The position numbers were made by a program, and so were the translations under genes. Positions 1-7,780 of a stretch of 42,952 nt of DNA are shown here, piece by piece; position 1 is the stretch's first letter, and the number at the start of each line of letters is the position of its first letter. The stretch is from Desemzia sp045528445. Its GTDB lineage: Bacteria; Bacillota; Bacilli; Lactobacillales; Carnobacteriaceae. The stretch covers positions 1 through 42,952 of the forward strand of contig NZ_JBGQQU010000032.1 of the NCBI RefSeq assembly GCF_045528445.1. Direction: 5' to 3'. The notes under the pieces were generated by a model. The model saw nothing but the letters and a program-made list of their open reading frames with translations, had not been told where the DNA came from and ran no database searches.

Positions 1-2
1 CA

Positions 3-83
3 GTTGGTGCAAAGAATGGGACGATTCCATTATATGCCTCTCATTCATCGGCAATAGGACAATTAATCAAAAGTTTTCGTTAA
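3..83 (+). CDS. 3' end of an unidentified gene (partial)
   Basis: An open frame enters from the left edge and codes for 26 residues, ending IGQLIKSFR, before a TAA at 81-83. The other two forward frames give no better gene end. In many Firmicutes the genes just upstream of hisS are rel, dtd and a cell-wall amidase, so this could be the tail of one of those, but the residues match no motif that I recognise. It could also be chance, as only 26 codons are visible. Confidence 0.4.
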   Translation, partial: VGAKNGTIPLYASHSSAIGQLIKSFR

Positions 84-89
84 TTCCTG

Positions 90-135
90 TCTTTTGGGAG
101 AAGGTTCCTGGTTTTAGGAACGTTCTTCCAAAAGA
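90..135. repeat. 20-bp inverted repeat (hairpin) after the upstream gene
   Basis: Arms at 90-109 and 116-135 are complementary at 18 of 20 positions (one further G-T wobble and one mismatch) around a 6-base loop. It lies 7 bases after the stop of the partial upstream gene, as a terminator would. No T-run follows either arm on its own strand, so it is not a standard intrinsic terminator. The next 100 bases contain smaller GC-rich pairings (for example CAGC/GCTG enclosing GGC/GCC near 140-170) and no gene. Confidence 0.55.
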
Positions 136-254
136 TGGGCCAGCAAGCGGCGGAGCCGTGCGGTAGCTGACAAGTGTACAAAAATAGAGTGCCTAAACTA
201 GCGGAGTAATAGGACGCTCGAGAAAAACTTGACACAAACAAATAAGAATGTGTC

Positions 255-283
255 TTGACAATCTGTTGTCTTTCTAGTAATCT
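255..283 (+). promoter_or_regulatory. hisS-aspS promoter
   Basis: A consensus -35 TTGACA (255-260) and a -10 TAATCT (278-283) are separated by 17 bases. This places the transcript start near 290, just before the T-box leader. A short inverted repeat, GACACA (231-236) and TGTGTC (249-254), lies immediately upstream of the -35 box; it may be chance. Confidence 0.75.
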
Positions 284-289
284 TTAACT

Positions 290-541
290 AATACAAAATA
301 TCTGACCCCAATGATAGAGGAAGTAACTTTATTAGCGTATCAAGAGAGAATTTTCATGGGCTGAAAAAAATTCTGCGCGAGATAAAACGAAAGACACTCT
401 GGAGGGACAGTAGTGAAAAGCTGCTGCGTTACGAGCGTTAATCGTTGAGGAAAGCTGATGGCTTTCAAAACAAGGTGGTACCACGTTGACATGTTCAATC
501 GTCCTTATTCTGCACAAGCAGAGTAAGGACGATTTTTTTTT
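290..541 (+). promoter_or_regulatory. T-box leader controlling hisS-aspS
   Basis: This untranslated leader senses uncharged tRNA and allows read-through into the synthetase genes when charging falls. The T-box core AAGGTGGTACCACG is visible at about 472-485. It is followed by a terminator whose arms (CGTCCTTA / TAAGGACG) lie at about 499-532, ending in a run of T to 541. Upstream is the stem I region with the AGAGAGAA element near 344. The specifier region at 388-404 reads GAAAGACACTCTGGAG. GACAC at 393-397 contains GAC (Asp) and CAC (His) overlapping by one base, matching the two synthetases downstream. Leader assignment is firm; dual tRNA sensing is an inference. Confidence 0.93.
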
Positions 542-577
542 TGATAAAAGGGTAGATAAGAAGGAGAGACACATATA

Positions 578-1906
578 ATGGCATTTCAAAAACCAAAAGG
601 CACAGCTGATTTGTTGCCGGAAAATACAAAACAATGGCAATACGTAGAAGATATTTTTAGAGCTGTTTTAGCAGACTATCAATTTGAAGAAATTCGAACA
701 CCGATTTTTGAAAGTTATGACCTGTTTTCAAGAGGTGTTGGTGAAACCAGCGACATCGTTTCCAAAGAAATGTACAATTTTCAAGATAAGGGCGGTAGGG
801 AATTAGCTTTACGTCCTGAAGGAACTGCTCCTATTGCCAGAGCATTTGTCGAAAATAAATTGTTTGGGCCAGAGCATGCTAAACCATACAAAGTTTATTA
901 CCAAGGACCGATGTTTCGTTATGAGCGCCCTCAAAGCGGCCGTATGCGTCAATTTCATCAATTTGGGGTCGAAGCGTTTGGAAGCGACAATCCGGCAACA
1001 GATGTTGAAACAATTGCTTTAGCAATGGATCTGTTTCAAGAATTAGGATTAGAAAGTTTAAAACTTGTGATCAATTCATTGGGAGATCTGGAAAGTCGTT
1101 TGGCTTACCGTGAAGCGTTGATTGCTTATTTGGAACCACATGTTGAAGAATTGAGTGAAGACTCAAAAAACAGACTGCACAAAAACCCTTTGCGCGTATT
1201 GGACAGCAAAGACAAAAAAGATCAAGCTATCGTAGCAAATGCGCCTTCTATTTTAGATTATTTGAACGATACTTCTAAAGAACATTTTGAAGCAGTAAAA
1301 GAAATGCTGGAAGCTTTAGATATTCCTTATGAAATCGACAGCAATATGGTTCGCGGGTTGGATTATTACAACCACACGATTTTTGAAGTGATGACAGAAG
1401 CTGAAACATTTGGTTCGTTGACAACCATTTGTGCAGGCGGACGTTATGATGGATTAGTCGAAGAAGTAGGTGGACCAGCTACTCCAGGCTTTGGCTTCGC
1501 TATCGGTATGGAACGTTTGTTGCTTATTTTAAACGCTGAGGATATTGAGTTGGCGGAAGAAGAAGCGTTAGACGTGTACGTCATCGGTATTGGCGAATCC
1601 ACTAACTTAGAAACCTTAAAAGTTGTTCAAGCGGTTCGTTCAGCCGGTTTATCTGCTGATCGCGACTTTTTGAATCGCAAAATCAAAAATCAATTTAAAA
1701 CTGCCAACAAGAAAAACGCGAAAGTAGTCTTGACGCTTGGGGAAAATGAATTGGAAAATGGTACGATCAACTTTAAAGTCATGAAGAGCGGAAAAGAATC
1801 CGTAGTGGAATTAGAAGAAATCTACGATGGTGATTTTGAAAAATTGTTTAATGTAAAAGTTGCCGATATGACAGCTTTTAATGAGTTTTTCAAAAAAGAA
1901 GATTAA
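578..1906 (+). CDS. hisS: Histidyl-tRNA synthetase
   Basis: Class II synthetase that charges tRNA-His in the cytoplasm. The 442-residue product opens with FQKPKGTADLLP, typical of HisRS. It has motif 2 (FRYERPQSGRMRQFHQFG, about residues 112-129), the histidine-binding stretch RGLDYYNHTIFE (about 259-270), motif 3 (GFGFAIGMERLL, about 306-317) and a C-terminal anticodon-binding domain. Length is normal for the family. The ATG has a GGAG site 12 bases upstream. It is the first gene of the T-box-controlled unit, 42 bases ahead of aspS. Confidence 0.97.
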   Translation: MAFQKPKGTADLLPENTKQWQYVEDIFRAVLADYQFEEIRTPIFESYDLFSRGVGETSDIVSKEMYNFQDKGGRELALRPEGTAPIARAFVENKLFGPEHAKPYKVYYQGPMFRYERPQSGRMRQFHQFGVEAFGSDNPATDVETIALAMDLFQELGLESLKLVINSLGDLESRLAYREALIAYLEPHVEELSEDSKNRLHKNPLRVLDSKDKKDQAIVANAPSILDYLNDTSKEHFEAVKEMLEALDIPYEIDSNMVRGLDYYNHTIFEVMTEAETFGSLTTICAGGRYDGLVEEVGGPATPGFGFAIGMERLLLILNAEDIELAEEEALDVYVIGIGESTNLETLKVVQAVRSAGLSADRDFLNRKIKNQFKTANKKNAKVVLTLGENELENGTINFKVMKSGKESVVELEEIYDGDFEKLFNVKVADMTAFNEFFKKED

Positions 1907-1948
1907 TCGGAACGAAAAATGAAGATAAAAGAGAAGGGTTGATTTAAA

Positions 1949-3742
1949 ATGGCTAAACGAACAGTATATTGTGGCCAAGTCACTGAAGACTTAGTTGGAC
2001 AAGAGATTGTGCTAAAAGGATGGGTACAAAAACGTAGAGATTTAGGTGACTTGATTTTTATCGATTTGCGTGACCGTGAAGGAATTGTTCAAATAGTATT
2101 TAACCCTAAATTCTCTAAAGAAGCCTTAGAAATAGCAGAGTCTGTTAGAAATGAATACGTTCTTGAAATAACCGGTACAGTTGTAAAACGTGCTGAAGGC
2201 ATGCAGAACAACAAAATCGCAACTGGTGATGTTGAAATCGAAGCACGCCAAGTAAATGTATTGAATGAAGCAAAAACAACCCCTTTTTATATTGAAGATG
2301 GCGTTTCTGTTTCAGATGAAAAGCGTATGGAATATCGTTATTTAGACTTACGTCGTCCTGAAATGACGAAAAACCTGCTTTTACGCCACAACATCACGAG
2401 ATCGGTACGGAACTTTTTAGACAATCAAGAATTTATTGACATTGAGACACCGTACTTGACGAAGTCTACTCCAGAAGGTGCCCGAGACTATTTAGTGCCT
2501 TCACGTGTGCATGCGGGACATTTTTATGCTCTTCCGCAATCCCCGCAATTGTTTAAACAATTGTTGATGGGTGCTGGATTTGACCGTTATTACCAAATCG
2601 TTCGTTGTTTTAGAGATGAAGATTTGCGCGGAGACCGCCAACCTGAATTCTCTCAAATCGATATTGAAACCAGCTTCTTGGAACCTGAAGAAATTCAAGA
2701 ATTTACAGAAAATATGCTGGCAAAAGTATTGAAAGAAACTAAAGGAATCGAAGTTGCTTTACCATTCCCACGGATGTCTTATGATGACGCCATGAACCGT
2801 TATGGTAGCGACAAACCAGATATTCGTTTTGCGATGGAATTGATTGATTTGAATGATATTGTAAAAGACTCCAGCTTCAAAGTATTCAGTGGAGCTGTAA
2901 GCAATGGCGGAATGGTAAAAGCCTTGAATGTAAAAGGTGCTGCAGCCAATTATTCACGTAAAGACATTGATGCTTTAGGCGAATTTGTAGGCATTTATGG
3001 TGCTAAAGGATTGGCTTGGCTGAAAGTTGACGAAGATGGACTTAAAGGACCGATTGCAAAATTCTTTACAGACGATGCTGATGCTTTGATTGAACGCACT
3101 CAAGCAGAACCTGGAGACTTACTGTTGTTTGTAGCGGACAAAGCTGCTGTAGTTTATGATGCTTTAGGTGCGTTGCGTGTGAAATTAGGAAAAGAATTAG
3201 ACTTGATTCCACAAGATGAATTTGCATTCTTATGGGTTGTTGACTGGCCATTAGTAGAATTTGATGAAGAAGGAAGCCGTTATACTGCAGTGCACCATCC
3301 ATTTACGATGCCTGAAGAAAGTACATTAGAATTCTTAGAAAACGAACCTGCTAAAGTAAAAGCTCGAGCGTACGATATTGTATTGAATGGTTATGAATTA
3401 GGAGGCGGTTCAATCCGTATCCATAAACGTGACATTCAAGAAAAAATGTTCAAAACGCTTGGTTTTACACAAGAAGAAGCAGAAGAACAATTTGGTTTCT
3501 TGTTGAACGCTCTTGAATATGGTTTCCCACCACATGGTGGTATTGCATTAGGATTAGACCGTTTTGCAATGTTGTTGGCGGGCGAAGACAATATTCGCGA
3601 AGTTATTGCTTTCCCTAAAAACGGAAGTGCAGTTGATCCAATGGCTCAAGCTCCAAGTTTAGTGAGCGGTAAGCAATTGGAAGAATTATCGATTCAAACG
3701 ACAAAAATCGAATCAGATGAGGAAGCAGCAGCAGAAGAATAA
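1949..3742 (+). CDS. aspS: Aspartyl-tRNA synthetase, bacterial type
   Basis: Class II synthetase that charges tRNA-Asp. The 597-residue product has the N-terminal OB-fold anticodon-binding domain (about 1-110), motif 2 (CFRDEDLRGDRQPEFSQID, about 216-234), the bacterial GAD insertion domain (about 300-415) and motif 3 (GGIALGLDRFAMLLAG, about 530-545). The C-terminal tail is acidic (ESDEEAAAEE). It lies 42 bases after hisS with its own GAAGGG site and no terminator between, so both share the T-box leader. Whether it also charges tRNA-Asn cannot be decided here. Confidence 0.97.
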   Translation: MAKRTVYCGQVTEDLVGQEIVLKGWVQKRRDLGDLIFIDLRDREGIVQIVFNPKFSKEALEIAESVRNEYVLEITGTVVKRAEGMQNNKIATGDVEIEARQVNVLNEAKTTPFYIEDGVSVSDEKRMEYRYLDLRRPEMTKNLLLRHNITRSVRNFLDNQEFIDIETPYLTKSTPEGARDYLVPSRVHAGHFYALPQSPQLFKQLLMGAGFDRYYQIVRCFRDEDLRGDRQPEFSQIDIETSFLEPEEIQEFTENMLAKVLKETKGIEVALPFPRMSYDDAMNRYGSDKPDIRFAMELIDLNDIVKDSSFKVFSGAVSNGGMVKALNVKGAAANYSRKDIDALGEFVGIYGAKGLAWLKVDEDGLKGPIAKFFTDDADALIERTQAEPGDLLLFVADKAAVVYDALGALRVKLGKELDLIPQDEFAFLWVVDWPLVEFDEEGSRYTAVHHPFTMPEESTLEFLENEPAKVKARAYDIVLNGYELGGGSIRIHKRDIQEKMFKTLGFTQEEAEEQFGFLLNALEYGFPPHGGIALGLDRFAMLLAGEDNIREVIAFPKNGSAVDPMAQAPSLVSGKQLEELSIQTTKIESDEEAAAEE

Positions 3743-3817
3743 GCAGCGAGCACTATTCTTCTCTCCACTGTCCTCTATAAAGAAAATAAGAGATTAGAAA
3801 GTCAGGAGAATAAAAAA

Positions 3818-4720
3818 ATGGTTTTGATCGGCTCACACGTTTCAATGAAAGGCAAAGAAATGTTATTAGGAGCAGCTCAAGAAGCTGCAAGTTATAAAGC
3901 TTCTACGTTTATGATTTATACAGGAGCTCCTCAAAATACGCGTCGTAAAGCTTTAGAAGAAATGAATATCCCAGCAGGCGAAGCATTCATCGCGGAAAAT
4001 GGACTATCTGATATTGTGGTTCATGCACCTTATATCATTAATTTAGGAAACACGATTAAACCAGAAAATTTCAGTTTTGGCGTGGAATTTTTAAGAGCAG
4101 AGATTGAGCGAGCAGAAGCCCTAGGAGCTAGACAAATTACGATGCACCCGGGTGCACATGTTGGGGCTGGTGCAGATGCAGCTATCCAACAAATCATTAA
4201 AGGATTAAATGAAGTTCTGCATGCGGATCAAAAAGCTCAAATAGCGTTAGAAACGATGGCTGGAAAGGGGACCGAAATCGGTCGTTCATTTGATGAGATA
4301 GCTCAAATCATTGATGGTGTAACCTTGAATGACAAATTATCGGTTACTTTTGATACGTGTCATACCAATGATGCAGGGTATAATGTAAAAGAAGATTTTG
4401 ACGGGGTGCTGAATGAATTTGACAAAATCATTGGACTAGATCGCTTAAAAGTGGTGCATGTCAATGATTCGAAAAATCCAATGGGCAGTCATAAAGACCG
4501 TCATGCCAATATTGGTTTTGGAACGATTGGTTTCGAAGCTTTGAACAAAATCGTTCATCACCCTCAATTAACAGATCTGCCTAAAATATTGGAAACTCCA
4601 TTTGTAGGAGAAGACAAGAAAAATAAAAAAGCTCCTTACGGTCATGAAATAAAAATGTTTAATGAACAAACATTTAATCCTGATCTATTAGAAGATATTT
4701 TGAATGGTGCAGCTTTTTAA
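3818..4720 (+). CDS. nfo: Endonuclease IV (AP endonuclease)
   Basis: Zinc-dependent apurinic/apyrimidinic endonuclease of base excision repair. The 300-residue product shows the family's metal-binding and fold motifs in order: IYTGAPQNTRRK near residue 35, HPGAHVG near 109, ALETMAGKGTEIG near 146, TFDTCHTNDAGY near 181, VHVNDSKNPMGSHKDRH near 213 and ILETP near 257. Length is normal. An AGGAG site lies 10 bases before the ATG. It sits 75 bases after aspS and ends at a strong bidirectional terminator. In Bacillus, nfo also neighbours zur, as it nearly does here. Confidence 0.95.
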   Translation: MVLIGSHVSMKGKEMLLGAAQEAASYKASTFMIYTGAPQNTRRKALEEMNIPAGEAFIAENGLSDIVVHAPYIINLGNTIKPENFSFGVEFLRAEIERAEALGARQITMHPGAHVGAGADAAIQQIIKGLNEVLHADQKAQIALETMAGKGTEIGRSFDEIAQIIDGVTLNDKLSVTFDTCHTNDAGYNVKEDFDGVLNEFDKIIGLDRLKVVHVNDSKNPMGSHKDRHANIGFGTIGFEALNKIVHHPQLTDLPKILETPFVGEDKKNKKAPYGHEIKMFNEQTFNPDLLEDILNGAAF

Positions 4721-4727
4721 ACCATAA

Positions 4728-4785
4728 AAAACAACTCGAGAAACGATCTTCAGCTTCGTGCTGTGAGTTTTTCTCGAGTTGTTTT
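4728..4785. terminator. Bidirectional terminator between nfo and the convergent gene
   Basis: Perfect 16-bp arms at 4728-4743 and 4770-4785 begin with A-runs and end with T-runs, so the structure works on both strands. The loop holds a second small hairpin (CAGC TTCGT GCTG). It ends both nfo on the plus strand and the PPDK regulatory gene on the minus strand. Confidence 0.93.
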
Positions 4786-4787
4786 GT

Positions 4788-5633
4788 TTAATCGTATTCT
4801 TGAATGTGACTCTGTTTCTTCTTGTCTAATTGCAAGGTACTGACAATGATAGCTGCTGTTTCTTCGATGGATCTTTTTTCAACATTGATCACTAAGCAAC
4901 CTAATTTTTCATATAAATTATTGGAAAATGCCAACTCTTTTTCGATTCGTTCTTTATTGGAGTAAGGAGTATCTGGATTTAATCCATAAGCGATCATACG
5001 CTCTTTACGGATAGAATTGATCATGTCCAAATTATTGGTCAAACCGACAATTTTCTTAGGATCTACTTGCCACAGTTGTTCAGGTATATGAGATTCTGGT
5101 ACCAATGGCAAATTAGCGACTTTGTAGTTTAAGTTAGCTAAAAACATGCTCAAAGGTGTTTTCGAAGTTCTTGAGATACCTAGTAAAACAATATCAGCTT
5201 CTAAGAAACCTTTAGGATCTCTTCCATCATCATACGTTACTGCAAATTCAATCGCTTTGATACGATCGAAATAAGTTTGGTCCATTTCATGCAACGCACC
5301 TGGCTTATGCAAAGGCTGGATGCCAGAACGATTTTGGATTTCTCGAATAACTGGACTTAACAGATCTACACAAAAAATCGCATTTTTTGAACAATATTCT
5401 TGAGCGATTTGGCTCAAGTTATCGGAAACTAAGGTATGAAGAACCATAGCATTTTGACGTTGAGCTTTTTCTAATATAGAAATCAACGTATCTTCCCCAC
5501 GAATAAAAGGGTAGCCATGTAATTTGATATCGGCGGATGGAAATTGCGCCATCGCTGCTTTGCCTATTGAGTTGGCAGTCCCTCCTACTGAATCTGATAC
5601 AATGTAGATGTCTACCGGGTGATTAATTTCCAT
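4788..5633 (-). CDS. yqfL: Pyruvate, phosphate dikinase regulatory protein (DUF299 family)
   Basis: Bifunctional kinase/pyrophosphorylase family that phosphorylates and reactivates a target dikinase using ADP and Pi. The product contains the P-loop-like GISRTSKTPLSMFLAN (about residues 151-166) and the N-terminal IYIVSDSVGGTA typical of the family. The chosen start MEINHPVD gives 281 residues and has AAAGGAGA 8 bases upstream; an in-frame ATG 13 codons earlier lacks a ribosome site. No dikinase gene lies in this window, so its target is not shown. The Bacillus homologue is also called yqfL. Confidence 0.92.
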   Translation of the reverse strand: MEINHPVDIYIVSDSVGGTANSIGKAAMAQFPSADIKLHGYPFIRGEDTLISILEKAQRQNAMVLHTLVSDNLSQIAQEYCSKNAIFCVDLLSPVIREIQNRSGIQPLHKPGALHEMDQTYFDRIKAIEFAVTYDDGRDPKGFLEADIVLLGISRTSKTPLSMFLANLNYKVANLPLVPESHIPEQLWQVDPKKIVGLTNNLDMINSIRKERMIAYGLNPDTPYSNKERIEKELAFSNNLYEKLGCLVINVEKRSIEETAAIIVSTLQLDKKKQSHIQEYD

Positions 5634-5859
5634 AACTGTTTTCTCCTTTAACAATGTATTTGGGACGATCAAACGGAAAGAATAGTTAAAAAGTGTGAAA
5701 TAGCTGTTTCATTTGTCAAACTATTCCCGAGTGTTTAAAAATAGTGGTTGCAATCCAGTCATTTTCTGTATACCCTTTTAGTATAACGGATTAAAGAGTA
5801 AAATTATAGGCTGAACAGACTTCTTCTGTTTATTTTACGAGAGAGGTATCATAAAGAAC

Positions 5860-5887
5860 TTGATTTACCACGTTGTCGTGGTATACT
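5860..5887 (+). promoter_or_regulatory. zur promoter with internal palindrome
   Basis: -35 TTGATT (5860-5865), 16-base spacer and -10 TATACT (5882-5887). The spacer is almost wholly a perfect palindrome, TACCACG TTGT CGTGGTA (5866-5883). A repressor bound there would block RNA polymerase. The palindrome does not resemble the known Bacillus Zur box (TCGTAAT-N-ATTACGA type). Confidence 0.65.
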
Positions 5888-5928
5888 ATAAATCGAAACG
5901 AGTCCGTTTTAAAGGAGGCTAGATTCCT

Positions 5929-6354
5929 GTGAACGAAGTGGAAAATGCTATTGGAATATTGAAAGATCATGGATATAAATATACCGATAAGAGAGAAAAT
6001 ATCTTGAGTTATTTTAATCAAGAAAATCGTTATATCACTGCCAAGGAAGTGCAGCAGTTTTTGAAAGTCAAGTATCCAAATATCAGCTACGATACGATTT
6101 ACCGCAATTTGTATACTTTTGTTGAACTAGATATTGTGGAAGAAACTGAATTAAACGGAGAAAAGCTATTTCGATTGAATTGCTCCCATTCTGGTCATCA
6201 CCATCATTTTATCTGTACTGTATGCGGAAAAACGAAAAAAATTGAAATGTGTCCCATGAACTTTTTTGAAGATCAATTAAATGGGTGCCAAATAACCTCT
6301 CACCGTTTTGAAATTTTCGGGACATGCGAGGAGTGTCTATTACCTGCAAGTTAG
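5929..6354 (+). CDS. zur: Zinc uptake regulator, Fur family
   Basis: DNA-binding metalloregulator, 141 residues. The N-terminal winged helix reads ILKDHGYKYTDKRENIL (about 9-25) and YPNISYDTIYRNL (about 49-61), close to what I recall of Bacillus Zur. The metal-binding region has HSGHHHHFICTVCGKTKKIE (about 87-106) and a second Cys pair CEECL near the C-terminus, which form the structural zinc site. It starts with GTG after AAAGGAGG at 5911-5918. Proximity to nfo matches the nfo-zur neighbourhood of Bacillus. It is assigned to Zur rather than Fur or PerR on sequence resemblance and context. The next gene has its own promoter. Confidence 0.85.
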   Translation: MNEVENAIGILKDHGYKYTDKRENILSYFNQENRYITAKEVQQFLKVKYPNISYDTIYRNLYTFVELDIVEETELNGEKLFRLNCSHSGHHHHFICTVCGKTKKIEMCPMNFFEDQLNGCQITSHRFEIFGTCEECLLPAS

Positions 6355-6432
6355 GCAGAGGCCCTTGGAAAGAACGGGTTTTATCGTCTAAAAGAAAAAA
6401 CGCATATTTTTTTGAATAACAGCAAAGTCATA

Positions 6433-6461
6433 TTGACGTGGCTTTAACGATTCGATATAAT
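6433..6461 (+). promoter_or_regulatory. rpsU-yqeY promoter
   Basis: -35 TTGACG (6433-6438), 17-base spacer and a perfect -10 TATAAT (6456-6461), about 80 bases before the rpsU start codon. Confidence 0.85.
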
Positions 6462-6543
6462 ATAGAAGGACAGTTTTTTAATTATGCAATTTATGCATAA
6501 GAAATAACGGTTACTTAAATAGCACGGAGGGGGGTAATTGAAT

Positions 6544-6717
6544 ATGTCAAAAACAGTCGTTAAGAACAATGAATCTCTTGATGATGCTCTTCGTCGCTTC
6601 AAACGTACCGTTTCTAAAACAGGTACAATGCAAGAGGCTCGCAAACGGGAATTTTATGAAAAACCTAGCGTGAAGCGTAAGAAAAAATCCGAAGCAGCTA
6701 GAAAACGCAAGCATTAA
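6544..6717 (+). CDS. rpsU: 30S ribosomal protein S21
   Basis: Small basic ribosomal protein of 57 residues: MSKTVVKNNESLDDALRRFK at the N-terminus, then VSKTGTMQEARKREFYEKPS and a Lys/Arg-rich tail (KRKKKSEAARKRKH). It has a very strong ribosome site (GGAGGGGGG) 7 bases before the ATG and its own consensus promoter, as expected of a highly expressed gene. It lies 34 bases ahead of yqeY, the usual partner in Firmicutes. Length is normal for the family. Confidence 0.97.
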   Translation: MSKTVVKNNESLDDALRRFKRTVSKTGTMQEARKREFYEKPSVKRKKKSEAARKRKH

Positions 6718-6751
6718 TCTTGGAAGTTTTTAGAATTGAGGTTGAAGAAGC

Positions 6752-7195
6752 ATGACTCTATTAACTACTATTAATGATGATATTAAAACAGCCATGAAAG
6801 CTAAAGACAAACATAAACTTTCTGTATTGCGCATGATAAAATCTTCATTACAAAACGAACAAATCAAAAAAGGCACTGAATTGAGCAAAGAAGACGAATT
6901 AGCCGTTCTTTCTCGTGAAATGAAACAAAGACGTGATTCATTAACAGAGTTCAAGAAGGCAGATCGACAAGATTTGGTGGATCCTCTGGAAAATGAAATT
7001 GCGATCGTTGCAGAATATATGCCTAAACAGTTAACTGAAGAAGAACTTCAGTCTGTTGTTCAAGAAGTTATTGCTTCTGTAAATGCAACATCAGCAAAAG
7101 ATTTTGGTAAAGTAATGGGTGCCGTCATGCCAAAAGTAAAAGGCAAAGCTGATGGAAATGATATCAATCGAATTGTGAAACAACAACTTTCTTAG
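6752..7195 (+). CDS. yqeY: GatB/YqeY domain protein
   Basis: A 147-residue homologue of the YqeY family, which resembles the tRNA-binding tail domain of the GatB amidotransferase subunit. Visible family features are the start LLTTINDDIKTAMKAKDKHKL, the stretch EIAIVAEYMPKQLTEEEL (about 89-106) and KDFGKVMGAVMPKVKGKADG (about 117-136). Role is probably in tRNA-dependent amidation or translation quality, but is not well established. It follows rpsU in one transcript and is closed by the terminator at 7221-7268. Confidence 0.92.
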   Translation: MTLLTTINDDIKTAMKAKDKHKLSVLRMIKSSLQNEQIKKGTELSKEDELAVLSREMKQRRDSLTEFKKADRQDLVDPLENEIAIVAEYMPKQLTEEELQSVVQEVIASVNATSAKDFGKVMGAVMPKVKGKADGNDINRIVKQQLS

Positions 7196-7220
7196 GTTAC
7201 TGTTTCATGTGAATGATTTC

Positions 7221-7268
7221 AAAAAAAAAGATGATGTCGAATGAAAATTCGAATCATCTTTTTTATTT
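7221..7268 (+). terminator. Terminator after yqeY
   Basis: A-rich left arm with AAAAGATGAT, an inner stem TCGAAT GAAA ATTCGA with one bulged G, and right arm ATCATCTTTT running into TTTTATTTAT. It ends the rpsU-yqeY transcript. Confidence 0.9.
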
Positions 7269-7314
7269 ATTCTGTAATTGACTGCGGAATCTCTCGCGAA
7301 ATGATGAACTTTTC

Positions 7315-7343
7315 TTAACTTTGCGTAAGCGCTAATTTAGTAT
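7315..7343 (+). promoter_or_regulatory. Possible promoter of the small membrane protein gene
   Basis: TTAACT (7315-7320) and TAGTAT (7338-7343) are 17 bases apart, each matching the consensus at four of six positions. They follow the yqeY terminator and lie 45 bases before the next start codon. Confidence 0.35.
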
Positions 7344-7387
7344 AGAATGTGAGTGACAACTTTAAAACTAAGAAGGAAGGATCATTA

Positions 7388-7654
7388 ATGAAAGTAGATA
7401 AAAAGAAACTGATGCTGGCTTGTTTAATCCTGTCCATAATAGCCATTATTTTCGGCTATTTTTTGTGGGCCATTCTGATTCCTATTCAAGATTTTCACCT
7501 TATGGGAGATGAGGAATTGCTTAGAGCACAAAAAGAATATGCAGTGAACTACCCTTTAGGCAGGTTTTTACTGTATGCTGGGAGCTTTGGTCTGGTAGCT
7601 TCCACGCTTTATTTGATCGTAGCTCATTTTAAATCCAAAAAATCCCCTTTCTAG
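7388..7654 (+). CDS. Small two-helix membrane protein, function unknown
   Basis: 88 residues with a positively charged start (MKVDKKKLM), a long hydrophobic segment (about 8-31), a short polar loop with DEELLRAQKEYAVNYPLGR, a second membrane segment (about 58-79) and a basic tail (HFKSKKSPF). The ATG has AAGGAAGGA 8 bases upstream. It stands alone between the yqeY terminator and the phoH promoter. I do not recognise the family. Confidence 0.75.
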   Translation: MKVDKKKLMLACLILSIIAIIFGYFLWAILIPIQDFHLMGDEELLRAQKEYAVNYPLGRFLLYAGSFGLVASTLYLIVAHFKSKKSPF

Positions 7655-7719
7655 TTTTCAAGTTTAACTAAAAAAAAGTTTTGAAGCATTTTTTTATTCC
7701 CTACTTATGTGAGTGCAGG

Positions 7720-7748
7720 TTCTTTTTACTCGTGAAATATGCTATGAT
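7720..7748 (+). promoter_or_regulatory. phoH promoter
   Basis: -10 TATGAT (7743-7748) is preceded by TG at 7740-7741, an extended -10 element. A weak -35 TTCTTT (7720-7725) is 17 bases upstream. It is the likely start of the long phoH-to-era transcript. Confidence 0.6.
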
Positions 7749-7780
7749 TTGTATAAATAAAAAAAGGAAGTGTCTGCTGA

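Noticed and set aside
90..135. Intrinsic terminator for the upstream gene
   Set aside because: The hairpin has no T-run after it on either strand; kept only as an inverted repeat.
229..257. Second promoter starting with TTGACA at 229-234
   Set aside because: No acceptable -10 lies at the correct distance.
332..640. 102-residue frame on the minus strand across the T-box and the start of hisS
   Set aside because: It lies over a well-defined T-box leader and the hisS start and has no recognisable domain.
5866..5883. Zur or Fur box in the zur promoter
   Set aside because: It is a perfect palindrome but does not match the 7-1-7 consensus of that family.
7321..7345. Catabolite-response (cre) element before the small membrane protein
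   Set aside because: The TGCGTAAGCGCTAATT stretch misses at least three conserved cre positions.
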